The notes under the pieces: generated by a model
The model's input: the letters and a program-made list of their open reading frames with translations, nothing else
Database searches by the model: none
Told to the model about the DNA's origin: nothing
Made by a program: the position numbers and the translations under genes
In this document: positions 1 through 5,095 of the stretch, in pieces
How positions within the stretch are numbered: position 1 is the first letter of the stretch
Layout: each line of letters opens with the position of its first letter
NCBI GenBank assembly: GCA_934255105.1
Contig: CAKQNH010000431.1
Coordinates: 1 to 5,095, forward strand
Length of the DNA stretch: 5,095 bases
From: an uncultured Pirellulaceae bacterium
GTDB lineage: Bacteria; Planctomycetota; Planctomycetia; Pirellulales; Pirellulaceae
Direction of reading: 5' to 3'

Positions 1-78
1 ACGCTGTGAGCGCAGGAGATCCGGATCGCTTGATTCGACGAATAGTTCGGCTTCAGATTTAGCTTTAATCGTCATCAT
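1..78 (-). CDS. Possible start of a protein gene, cut by the left edge (unrecognised)
   Basis: On the minus strand an ATG at 76-78 (with a second ATG at 73-75) opens a frame that stays open for 26 codons to the window edge. The peptide begins MMTIKAKSEAELFVESS and is rich in charged residues, as expected of the N-terminus of a soluble protein. The same frame is closed by TAA at 106-108, so translation would have to start between there and the ATG. I see no clear Shine-Dalgarno sequence before the ATG. An open run of 26 codons is too short to prove coding. I assign no function. It would be transcribed in the same direction as the oxidoreductase gene, after a gap of about 240 bases. Confidence 0.4.
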   Translation of the reverse strand, partial: MMTIKAKSEAELFVESSDPDLLRSQR

Positions 79-319
79 TTTGGCGCGAACGCGGTTACAA
101 CCCAGTTACTAAAATACGAATCTTACGATAGGAAGAAATGGCTCCCAAACCGTAGGTGACGCAGTCGCGCCGAGCGCATCTGAATTGCTTCAGGAGCCAC
201 GGAAGATTGAACTTTTTGTTGCTCCATGGCCTAATGTATAGCCTGTGCGGTTCAGCATACCTAACGGGGGGGGCGTGGTGCTAGAGACTTAGCAATGAAG
301 GCGCACGTCCACCCAATGT
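79..319. other. Noncoding stretch downstream of the oxidoreductase gene
   Basis: This 241-base stretch separates the oxidoreductase stop codon from the possible gene at the left edge. No frame on either strand looks coding. It holds a G8 run at 266-273 and a 7-base inverted repeat (139-145 with 193-199) whose arms are too far apart to make a convincing terminator. I find no intrinsic terminator for the oxidoreductase gene here and no promoter I could defend for the left-edge gene, although AT-rich sequence around 106-130 would be a reasonable place for one. Confidence 0.5.
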
Positions 320-1462
320 CTAAGCCTGGGACAATCGCACCACTGCGCCATCCTGTTGGGCGGAATGAAAGCAGGCATCGAGCACGCGTTGGGTTTGCAG
401 GGTCCAAGTTGGCCAAGCGGCTTCGCGCCGTCCACTGAGCACCAAATCCGAAAAGTGCCGGAACATGCGCACTTCCTGAGATGTGGCATGCCCCGCATCC
501 ACCTCATCGACCGCATGACGCCGCACATGCTGTTGCATATGAAATGAACAGTTATCGACTGCAAAAACATCCTGACCACTCAGCACGTCGACTTCTGGAC
601 CATGGTAGGGGAGCACGAAATCATCGACGCGCAAATAGCCCTTCGATCCGCTAGCATGGAACCACTGCTGGTTCTCGGTGATGAAAGATGCGTAAAAGCC
701 GGCGGTGACGCCATTGGCAAACAGCAGTTCCCCGCTCATCTCCCCAGGCACGCTGTCAGGGCTGTTCAGCCCCTGCAACTGCGTGTGCGTGCGCGCGCGA
801 ACTTCGACCGGCATCTGCCCCTGCATGACCCACAAGAAATAGCGGATGCAGTACCACCCCAGGTCGCCCAGACAGCCGTAGGGTTCTAATTGGCTATCGG
901 TGCGGATATTTGATTGTCGAAAAGCTTCGTCGGCGGCAAAGGAGAACTGCGCAGACATGCGCCGCAATTCTCCGATGCAGTGGGCATCGGTGGCCGTTGT
1001 AGCGGGCGACCCATCCAGTAGTGACCGGACCAACGGTAGCCGCCTGCTGTGCATGAACATGACTCCGTCCATGTACTGGACATTGTGCTGCAGGCACGCG
1101 GCCAGCATCTGCTCGACCTGCTGAACGTTGAGTGCGGCCGGTTTCTCACCAATAATGTGCTTGCCAGCCTCGGCAGCGCGTAGCACCCAGTCGTGTCGCA
1201 AAGCGGTGGGTAGGGGGATATAAACAGCGTCGATGTCGTCGCGCGCCAGCAACGCTTCATACGAGCCCAATGCATCGGGGGCAGCGACCTGCGGAACCTG
1301 CGACGAGCATTCCTCTACAAACCGCTGGGCCGAAGCTCGATTGCGACTGGCCACCGCGACGACTTGGGCATTGCCGCTCAGCCGAATGGCTCGCCAATTC
1401 TTGCGGGCGATCCCGGCCGTGCCGAGGATCCCCCAACGACAAACTCTATTGGTCTGTGACAT
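320..1462 (-). CDS. Gfo/Idh/MocA-family NAD(P)-dependent oxidoreductase
   Basis: A cytoplasmic dehydrogenase of 380 residues, a normal length for this family, whose members oxidise or reduce sugars, inositols and related diols with NAD(P). The N-terminus (about 8-130) is a Rossmann fold with the nucleotide-binding motif GILGTAGIA at 11-19. The family EKP motif is at 106-108, with Lys107 the expected catalytic lysine. The C-terminal substrate and oligomerisation domain contains GCLGDLGWY at 196-204, where Asp200 and Tyr204 match the catalytic positions of glucose-fructose oxidoreductase and dimeric dihydrodiol dehydrogenase. The RWGILGTAGIA start and the GDLGWY motif place it near the dihydrodiol/D-xylose dehydrogenase branch, but the substrate cannot be read from sequence. 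The ATG at 1460-1462 is preceded by GGAAG at 1472-1476, nine bases away, which supports this start. The gene lies 141 bases after the phosphatase gene, with a long hairpin between them, so it may be a separate transcription unit. It is intact, with no missing key residue. Confidence 0.95.
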   Translation of the reverse strand: MSQTNRVCRWGILGTAGIARKNWRAIRLSGNAQVVAVASRNRASAQRFVEECSSQVPQVAAPDALGSYEALLARDDIDAVYIPLPTALRHDWVLRAAEAGKHIIGEKPAALNVQQVEQMLAACLQHNVQYMDGVMFMHSRRLPLVRSLLDGSPATTATDAHCIGELRRMSAQFSFAADEAFRQSNIRTDSQLEPYGCLGDLGWYCIRYFLWVMQGQMPVEVRARTHTQLQGLNSPDSVPGEMSGELLFANGVTAGFYASFITENQQWFHASGSKGYLRVDDFVLPYHGPEVDVLSGQDVFAVDNCSFHMQQHVRRHAVDEVDAGHATSQEVRMFRHFSDLVLSGRREAAWPTWTLQTQRVLDACFHSAQQDGAVVRLSQA

Positions 1463-1510
1463 AGTTCATAGCTTCCAATTGAAAGAGCGAGCGGAGAAGA
1501 GCAACTCCCA

Positions 1511-1573
1511 TAGCCGAAGTCGCCAGACTTTGGATTGCCGCTGGGTAGGTCCAAAGTCGGGCGAATTCGGCTA
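1511..1573. repeat. Long imperfect inverted repeat (REP-like hairpin) between two genes
   Basis: Two 24-base arms, 1511-1534 and 1550-1573, are inverted copies matching at 22 of 24 positions around a 15-base loop (1535-1549). The inner nine bases (GACTTTGGA with TCCAAAGTC) and the outer seven (TAGCCGA with TCGGCTA) pair perfectly. It lies 31 bases after the phosphatase stop and about 48 bases before the oxidoreductase start. Neither strand has a T run after the stem, so it is not a classical intrinsic terminator. It could still block exonucleases, slow polymerase, or be a dispersed palindromic repeat of the REP/MITE kind. The pairing is seen directly; the role is inference. Confidence 0.85.
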
Positions 1574-1603
1574 CGCAATTCACGACAGCTTTAGCTGGTC
1601 CGT

Positions 1604-3301
1604 CTAAGCAATTGCCTTGGAGCAGCGGCCAATCATGACTAGGCACATGTCGTCGGCTTGTTCAGTGCCAGCCACAAAATTGCGAACGTCGGCCACGATC
1701 TGGTCGCCAGCCTCCTGCAGGCTACCGCTACATTGCCTGACCAGTTTTTGCAGGCGTTCGATACCAAACATGTCCCCCTTGGCCGAGGGGGCTTCGTTGA
1801 TGCCATCGGTGTAGAGGATCAGGCGATCGCCGTGGGCGATTTCAATTGTCGCCAAATCGTATTCAAAGCCATCGATGATGCCGATTGGAACTCCCGTCGC
1901 TTCGTCACCCGGTTCTTCGACGCTGCCATTGGCTTTGAGCCACAAGGGGGCCATGTGGCCCGCGTTGACGATCTCAACAGACCCCGTATCGGGTTCCAAA
2001 ATCAAGCACAACAGCGTTACGAATCTGTCGACGCCCAGGTCAGTGATGTGCTGATTGAGACGGCTGATGGCCTGGGCAGCATTGGGGTGGCTCGCCAGCA
2101 GGTAGCGCACATCGGCGGACAGCTTGGCCATCAGCATAGCCGCAGACACACCGTGCCCAACGACATCCGCCACGATGATCGCCAACCGCCCATCGGGGAG
2201 GTTGATGTAGTCGTAGTAGTCGCCACCGATTTGATCAGCGGGCAGATAGAATTGATAGAATTCGTATCCCTCTGGGTCTGGCGCACGCGAGGGGAGGAAG
2301 GCCCGCTGCACATTCCGCGCGAGCTCCAAATCTTGCTCGACGCGCTGCTGCTGGATCAATTGGTCATGCATCTGCGCTTTTTCGATAGCCACGCCCGCTT
2401 GGATGGCCACGCCTGACAGGATCTCCAAATCGCGGGGTTCAAAGTGGCGTTTGGAATCGAGCGTATCCATTTGGATGGCTCCCAAAGCCTCCCCCTCGCT
2501 GTCCAGCAGCGGCGCTACCACCATGGAGCGGATGCGAAAATCGGAGATGCTATTGGCCATTTCAAAGCGTTCGTCACTGGACGCATCGAGAGTAATGATC
2601 GCCTCCTTCGACTCCATCACTTCGCGCATGACGGTGCGGCTGATGCGAAAGGCTTCCTGCTGTTTCTCATGCCGCGTCTTGGTCCAGCGGGCCGCCAATT
2701 CATCCCCTTCGCGCAGAACGATAAAGGCTCGATCCGCTTGCAGAAAGATCTTGAACAGGGTGTCAAGCACCTTGGGCAGGACATCTTCGACGCGCACCGC
2801 TCGCCCCAGACTCTGAGATATTTCCAGCACGGCCTTGAGCCGAGCGTCGGCACCAGTGGTCAATTGCGTTCCCATGGCCGAGCCGCGAATGTCCAGCTTG
2901 CTGCTCACTGCCCGCGAGGCTTCGCCCTGGCCTGCATCGTCGATCATCAGCACGCCAAAGGAAGAGCCACTCGGCATCGCCCTGGCTTCTCCCAGCAGCG
3001 ACATATTGTCGTCGTCGCCATGAAACGAGAATTCGACATCGCAAATGCGGACCAGATCCCCGTCGTGCAGTTTCGTCTGCTGCTTGATCAACTGCCCGTT
3101 GAGAAAGGTCCCGTTGCGACTGCCCAGATCCTCCAGTTCAAACTCGCCGTTGACGCGGTGGATTTTGGCATGTTGACGACTGACGGCACCCACTTCGATG
3201 ATTACGTCGCAGTCGGGATGCCTGCCCAACACGGTTTCGTCGCGCACTAGATCGGAACGTTTCCCTAGGCTGGGACCACTGATCGCTGTTAGATATACCA
3301 T
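1604..3301 (-). CDS. FHA-GAF-PP2C (SpoIIE/RsbU-type) serine/threonine phosphatase
   Basis: A cytoplasmic signalling phosphatase of 565 residues with three domains. (1) FHA, about 1-95, which binds phosphothreonine: GRH at 26-28, SRQH at 41-44 and GSRNGTFLNG at 60-69, so Arg27, Ser41 and Asn63 are the expected ligand contacts. (2) GAF sensor, about 152-306. (3) After a helical linker (about 307-337) ending in the conserved ELARNVQRAFLP segment, a PP2C-type phosphatase from about 345 to 560: GGDYYDY at 359-365, ADVVGHG at 378-384, NAGH at 446-449, YTDGINEA at 497-504 and DD at 550-551. The metal-binding aspartates (361, 379, 499, 551) all appear present, so it should be active. Relatives such as RsbU dephosphorylate anti-sigma antagonists in partner-switching pathways; no such partner is visible here. 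The frame stays open upstream to an ATG at 3395-3397, but that would add 32 basic residues overlapping the preceding gene. I prefer the ATG at 3299-3301, which starts exactly at the FHA fold, four bases after the previous stop. Last gene of the greA cluster. Confidence 0.95.
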   Translation of the reverse strand: MVYLTAISGPSLGKRSDLVRDETVLGRHPDCDVIIEVGAVSRQHAKIHRVNGEFELEDLGSRNGTFLNGQLIKQQTKLHDGDLVRICDVEFSFHGDDDNMSLLGEARAMPSGSSFGVLMIDDAGQGEASRAVSSKLDIRGSAMGTQLTTGADARLKAVLEISQSLGRAVRVEDVLPKVLDTLFKIFLQADRAFIVLREGDELAARWTKTRHEKQQEAFRISRTVMREVMESKEAIITLDASSDERFEMANSISDFRIRSMVVAPLLDSEGEALGAIQMDTLDSKRHFEPRDLEILSGVAIQAGVAIEKAQMHDQLIQQQRVEQDLELARNVQRAFLPSRAPDPEGYEFYQFYLPADQIGGDYYDYINLPDGRLAIIVADVVGHGVSAAMLMAKLSADVRYLLASHPNAAQAISRLNQHITDLGVDRFVTLLCLILEPDTGSVEIVNAGHMAPLWLKANGSVEEPGDEATGVPIGIIDGFEYDLATIEIAHGDRLILYTDGINEAPSAKGDMFGIERLQKLVRQCSGSLQEAGDQIVADVRNFVAGTEQADDMCLVMIGRCSKAIA

Positions 3302-3305
3302 GGTT

Positions 3306-4025
3306 CTATTTCTCGGCAGGCGGGTGGAGAGCTTTGTCGATGAGGATCGCAAAACCTTCCGCAGGAGTTTTTTCGTAGGGTTGATTGGGGACGTCAAGCT
3401 TGGCGATCAATTGTTCGCTGCGAGTCATGAAGTCGCGAATTTGTTCGGCGGTCAAACCCGGCTTGACTTCGAGGCTAGCGCCGTCCTCGCGCACTTGCGC
3501 GCAGTTCTGCAGCGTGAATTCCAAATCACGGCGACCGAGTTGGCGATCGGTGGCCAGCCACATCAACCGCTGAGTAATTCGCTCAAGCGCAGTTAATTCA
3601 GTTTCATTCAGCCCCGCTGCGGGTGCTTGCGCAACGATCGACTGCACCCCCCCCCACAGCAGAATTGGATTATCCTGCAGGCAGAAGTGGAGCCGGCTCA
3701 ATTGCTGCCGGTCGATCTCGCGAGCCTGCAGGATGGGAACCAGCTCCTCAAGCTGTTGAGCGATCGAGCGTTTGTCGGCCTCAGCCAACTGGCTGGTTTC
3801 GACCCAGGGGATCAATTGCTGCGTAATGCCCTTAATGGCAAAAGGATACTGGTCGCTAAACATGAACCAGCTACCGATGCCACACACTGCGGATAGCACG
3901 GCTAGAGTCAAGATGGCGACGACCAAACAGGCCGGTCCCAGCGAGGGCTCACGGGGGCCGTCGGTGCCAGACTTGGACTGGTCGGTGGGTTCGGAAGCGG
4001 ATGGCAAATCGGGCTCGGAGGACAT
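3306..4025 (-). CDS. Unrecognised protein with one N-terminal membrane segment
   Basis: A 239-residue protein I do not recognise. Residues 1-29 are hydrophilic and rich in Ser, Pro, Asp and Glu. One strongly hydrophobic segment (about 31-56, ACLVVAILTLAVLSAVCGIG) is a membrane anchor rather than a cleaved signal, since no clear cleavage site follows. The rest (57-239) is mostly helical and rich in Gln, Leu and Glu, with helices around 78-110 and 140-175, and ends in a polar tail. The acidic N-terminus and lack of flanking positive charge leave the orientation unclear. The ATG at 4023-4025 lies six bases after the greA stop, and the stop lies four bases before the phosphatase start, so it sits in the middle of a tight operon. 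A run of nine G on the coding strand (3647-3655) encodes the Trp-Gly-Gly-Val region at 124-127. A gain or loss of one G there would stop translation near residue 140. It may be an anchor or partner for the phosphatase, but this is only a guess from position. Confidence 0.85.
   Translation of the reverse strand: MSSEPDLPSASEPTDQSKSGTDGPREPSLGPACLVVAILTLAVLSAVCGIGSWFMFSDQYPFAIKGITQQLIPWVETSQLAEADKRSIAQQLEELVPILQAREIDRQQLSRLHFCLQDNPILLWGGVQSIVAQAPAAGLNETELTALERITQRLMWLATDRQLGRRDLEFTLQNCAQVREDGASLEVKPGLTAEQIRDFMTRSEQLIAKLDVPNQPYEKTPAEGFAILIDKALHPPAEK
3647..3655 (-). repeat. G9 homopolymer run inside the membrane-protein gene
   Basis: Nine consecutive C on the plus strand make a G9 run in the coding strand, spanning codons for residues 124-127. 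I worked out both shifted frames: with one extra G translation meets TGA about 14 codons on, and with one G lost it meets TGA about 12 codons on. Either shift would give a product of roughly 140 residues that keeps the membrane segment but loses the C-terminal 100 residues. The gene as given is in frame. Confidence 0.9.
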
Positions 4026-4031
4026 GCAGGC

Positions 4032-4508
4032 CTAACGGTATTCAATGGAAAGGATCTCAAATTTCAATTTGCCTTTGGGCACGTCGATCTCGACCTTGTC
4101 ACCCGCCTTGCGACCGATCAACGCTGCACCCACGGGGCTGGTCGATAAAATCTTGCCCGCATCGTAGTCTTCGTCGCCAGCCCCCACCAAGGTGAATTCC
4201 TCCTCATCGTCGTAATCCAAGTCCTTGACCTTGACCGTGGCCAACAGGGAAACTTGATCCTTGGGTTGTTTGGAGGGATCGATGATGTAGGCGTTGGCAA
4301 TCATTTGCTTCTTCTGATTGATTTTGGCCTGCAGCATCCCCTGGTTTTCGCGCTGCGCGTGGTACTCCGCGTTCTCTTTTAAATCGCCCTCAGCCCGCGC
4401 CTCGGCAATCTTCTCGGTGATGAATGGCATTTCGACATTCTCGAGCTGATCGACTTCGGTACGCAGTTGATTGTACTTTTCGCGAGTCATGGGAACCATG
4501 TCCGACAT
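4032..4508 (-). CDS. greA: Transcription elongation factor GreA
   Basis: GreA binds the secondary channel of RNA polymerase and stimulates cleavage of the 3' end of backtracked RNA, rescuing stalled complexes. The 158 residues match the family length. Residues 1-77 form the antiparallel coiled coil; its tip carries the signature [15 protein letters not shown] at 40-54, with Asp42 and Glu45 matching the acidic tip residues (Asp41, Glu44 in E. coli) that place the catalytic magnesium. Residues about 82-158 are the FKBP-like C-terminal domain, with [14 protein letters not shown] at 124-137 and the typical FEILSIEY ending. The ATG at 4506-4508 has AGGGAG ten bases upstream; a second ATG three codons later has no site of its own. 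It heads a tight run with the membrane-protein gene six bases downstream and the phosphatase after that. Upstream lie a strong terminator and promoter-like sequence that may attenuate it. The coding sequence shows nothing abnormal. Confidence 0.98.
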   Translation of the reverse strand: MSDMVPMTREKYNQLRTEVDQLENVEMPFITEKIAEARAEGDLKENAEYHAQRENQGMLQAKINQKKQMIANAYIIDPSKQPKDQVSLLATVKVKDLDYDDEEEFTLVGAGDEDYDAGKILSTSPVGAALIGRKAGDKVEIDVPKGKLKFEILSIEYR

Positions 4509-4518
4509 ATCTTTTTAT

Positions 4519-4524
4519 CTCCCT
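4519..4524 (-). promoter_or_regulatory. Shine-Dalgarno site of greA
   Basis: On the minus strand AGGGAG lies ten bases before the greA ATG, followed by an A-rich spacer. It is the clearest ribosome binding site in the window and fixes the greA start. The other genes have weaker sites, such as GGAAG before the oxidoreductase and GAG before the phosphatase. Confidence 0.75.
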
Positions 4525-4642
4525 AGCTTTGCACAGCAGTTTCTTGAATTGGCAAACCAGCTCTGGTCCGCCCTTTTTTTCTCGTAAGCGTTTATCGATT
4601 TCCCGCAAGCACTAGCACCGATTCCACCTCCGTCAATTCACG

Positions 4643-4686
4643 AAAAAACGCGACCTCTCTCTCAGGCAGGCGAGAAAGAGGTCGCG
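4643..4686 (-). terminator. Strong intrinsic terminator upstream of greA
   Basis: The minus strand forms a hairpin from a 15-base arm at 4672-4686 and a 15-base arm at 4649-4663, with one mismatch and an 8-base loop (4664-4671). The base of the stem is GC-rich (CGCGACCTC with GAGGTCGCG). It is followed at once by T6 (4648-4643), the classic pattern for factor-independent termination of minus-strand transcription. The plus strand has no T run after the stem. It lies about 160 bases after the zinc-ribbon stop and ends about 135 bases before the greA start, so it would insulate greA from the upstream gene or attenuate a greA leader transcript. Confidence 0.85.
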
Positions 4687-4699
4687 AGGTCTTCCACTG

Positions 4700-4713
4700 G
4701 GTAATTCGTTACC
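4700..4713 (-). repeat. Small perfect hairpin just upstream of the terminator
   Basis: GGTAA (4700-4704) and TTACC (4709-4713) pair perfectly around a four-base loop, which reads CGAA on the minus strand and TTCG on the plus strand. On the minus strand it lies between the promoter-like hexamers and the terminator, so it would form the 5' end of any leader RNA made from them. A five-base-pair stem is small and could be chance. Confidence 0.4.
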
Positions 4714-4724
4714 GATATTATGAT

Positions 4725-4758
4725 ATTATATCGTTGAGAGTTTCAGGGCAGTTGTCAA
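4725..4758 (-). promoter_or_regulatory. Promoter-like hexamers upstream of the greA-proximal terminator
   Basis: The minus strand carries a perfect TTGACA (4753-4758) and, further on, a perfect TATAAT (4725-4730). Both match the primary-sigma consensus, but the spacer is 22 bases, well above the usual 16-18, so they may not work as a pair. With a 17-base spacer TTGACA would face AACGAT, a poor -10. The TATAAT sits in an AT-rich stretch made of two GATATTAT units on the plus strand (4714-4729). Transcription from here would start near 4717 and run straight into the terminator. Confidence 0.3.
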
Positions 4759-4784
4759 TCGCAGTGATATAGCCTCAAGGATAT

Positions 4785-4842
4785 AAGCTGGAAGCTTTCG
4801 CCGCAGGCTTACCGCAGCCCGCAAGCTGGCAGCCTACGCCAC
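4785..4842. repeat. Imperfect tandem repeat just after the zinc-ribbon stop codon
   Basis: Two 20-base units, 4785-4804 and 4823-4842, match at 16 of 20 positions with a period of 38 bases; the shared core is AAGCTGG-AGC. The first unit also holds a small palindrome, AAGCT-GGA-AGCTT. The second unit ends five bases from the zinc-ribbon stop codon. GC-rich units of this kind in an intergenic gap look like a dispersed structural repeat, but two copies in one window cannot prove dispersal. Confidence 0.6.
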
Positions 4843-4846
4843 GGAA

Positions 4847-5095
4847 CTACCGCTCGCGATCCTGGTAGATCAATCGCCCGCAGGCTGGACAGATGATCGG
4901 CTGCCCCTGCAGCAGTTGATCCAGCCGCTGGGGGGTCAGGCTTTGGTAGCAACCGCCACAGCAATTCCCCTCCAACTCCGCCATGGCATCTTCGCCTTTG
5001 GCAATCACCAACCGCGAGTACTCGCGTTTGAAGTCGCCCGTTAGGCCGCTCTCGGCTTCGGCCAATTCTGCGCTGACTCGCGCCAGCTCAGCCTC
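4847..5095 (-). CDS. C4-type zinc-ribbon protein, C-terminal part (cut by the right edge)
   Basis: The last 82 residues of a protein whose frame stays open to the window edge, so the start lies outside. The TTG at 5063-5065 encodes an internal leucine, not a start. Residues 1-40 of the visible part (EAELARVSAELAEAES...) are the end of a charged helix, as in the long N-terminal coiled coil of this family. The C-terminus is a zinc ribbon: a first cysteine pair at 46 and 49 (CGGC), with an extra Cys at 45, then LTPQRLDQL, then a second pair at 69 and 72 in CPACGRLIY. This arrangement is typical of the zf-RING_7 (PF02591) family, which includes Helicobacter HP0958/FlgZ and Chlamydia CT398/CdsZ. 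Those homologues act in sigma-54 and secretion-linked regulation, but the role here is unknown. It ends at TAG 4847-4849, with a tandem repeat and then a terminator downstream, so it is probably transcribed apart from greA. Confidence 0.93.
   Translation of the reverse strand, partial: EAELARVSAELAEAESGLTGDFKREYSRLVIAKGEDAMAELEGNCCGGCYQSLTPQRLDQLLQGQPIICPACGRLIYQDRER

Larger units (their letters stand above)
4509..4846 (-). other. Noncoding leader region between the zinc-ribbon gene and greA
   Basis: This 338-base stretch contains no credible gene. In minus-strand order it holds an imperfect tandem repeat just after the zinc-ribbon stop, promoter-like hexamers, a small perfect hairpin, a strong intrinsic terminator and, from about 4640 to 4509, the immediate greA leader. 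That leader contains TTGACG (4631-4636), which could be a -35 element for a promoter downstream of the terminator, but the -10 positions 16-17 bases further on match poorly. It also has an A7 run on the minus strand (4574-4580). A frame that opens at 4608 and runs into greA looks spurious. Confidence 0.6.

Noticed and set aside
139..199. Inverted repeat TGGCTCC ... GGAGCCA
   Set aside because: The arms are 7 bases with a 47-base gap and no T run, so it is likely chance.
780..799. A 20-base alternating pyrimidine-purine run (GT/GC repeats) with Z-DNA potential
   Set aside because: It lies inside the oxidoreductase gene and is explained by codons for the Arg-Ala-Arg-Thr-His-Thr stretch; nothing else suggests a function.
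886..1275. A 129-codon minus-strand frame inside the oxidoreductase gene
   Set aside because: It is out of frame within a well-supported dehydrogenase gene, is rich in Cys, Trp and Arg, and shows no domain.
1658..3250. Two long plus-strand open frames (252 and 268 codons) opposite the phosphatase gene
   Set aside because: They lie exactly antisense to a clear FHA-GAF-PP2C gene, give no recognisable domain, and are typical shadows of a codon-biased gene.
3302..3397. A 32-residue N-terminal extension of the phosphatase from an upstream ATG
   Set aside because: It would overlap the end of the membrane-protein gene by about 90 bases and adds a basic segment before the FHA fold. The ATG at 3299-3301 starts at the domain boundary and follows the previous stop by four bases.
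4547..4580. A plus-strand hairpin (ACCA/TGGT) followed by T7, resembling a terminator
   Set aside because: The stem is only four base pairs, the T run begins several bases after it, and there is no plus-strand gene upstream to terminate.
4390..4608. A 72-codon minus-strand frame overlapping the start of greA
   Set aside because: It overlaps greA in another frame, and its residues (mostly Arg, Lys and Ser in the second half) look like out-of-frame reading of greA. No good start site precedes it.

Overview
The window carries a block of genes that all lie on the minus strand, with moderate GC and short gaps. Read in the direction of transcription (right to left) it holds: the C-terminal part of a C4-type zinc-ribbon protein (cut by the right edge), a noncoding stretch of about 340 bases, greA, an unrecognised single-membrane-segment protein, a large FHA-GAF-PP2C (SpoIIE/RsbU-type) phosphatase, a short intergenic gap with a long inverted repeat, a Gfo/Idh/MocA-family oxidoreductase, about 240 bases with no convincing gene, and possibly the first 26 codons of another gene cut by the left edge.

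The mix (an FHA domain fused to GAF and a PP2C phosphatase, a MocA-type dehydrogenase, a zinc-ribbon protein of the PF02591 kind, structured intergenic repeats, weak or absent Shine-Dalgarno sites) suggests a planctomycete of the Pirellulaceae type (Rhodopirellula/Blastopirellula-like). This is an inference from gene style; no rRNA or other taxonomic marker is present.

The core is a probable operon, greA -> membrane protein -> FHA/GAF/PP2C phosphatase. The gaps are only 6 and 4 bases, so the three are very likely co-transcribed and perhaps translationally coupled. GreA rescues backtracked RNA polymerase. The phosphatase would join phosphothreonine recognition, small-molecule or redox sensing, and serine/threonine dephosphorylation. 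The membrane protein has no known role. A G9 run inside its gene could be a slippage site.

The greA upstream region is the most interesting noncoding stretch. It contains, in minus-strand order, an imperfect tandem repeat just after the zinc-ribbon stop, consensus-like promoter hexamers with poor spacing, a small perfect hairpin, and a strong intrinsic terminator (15-bp stem, U6 tract) about 135 bases before the greA start. The terminator may simply end the zinc-ribbon transcript. If the promoter is real it would instead form an attenuated greA leader, like the GraL leader transcripts of E. coli greA.

The remaining genes look ordinary for their families. I do not see a defence system, mobile element, CRISPR array or RNA gene.
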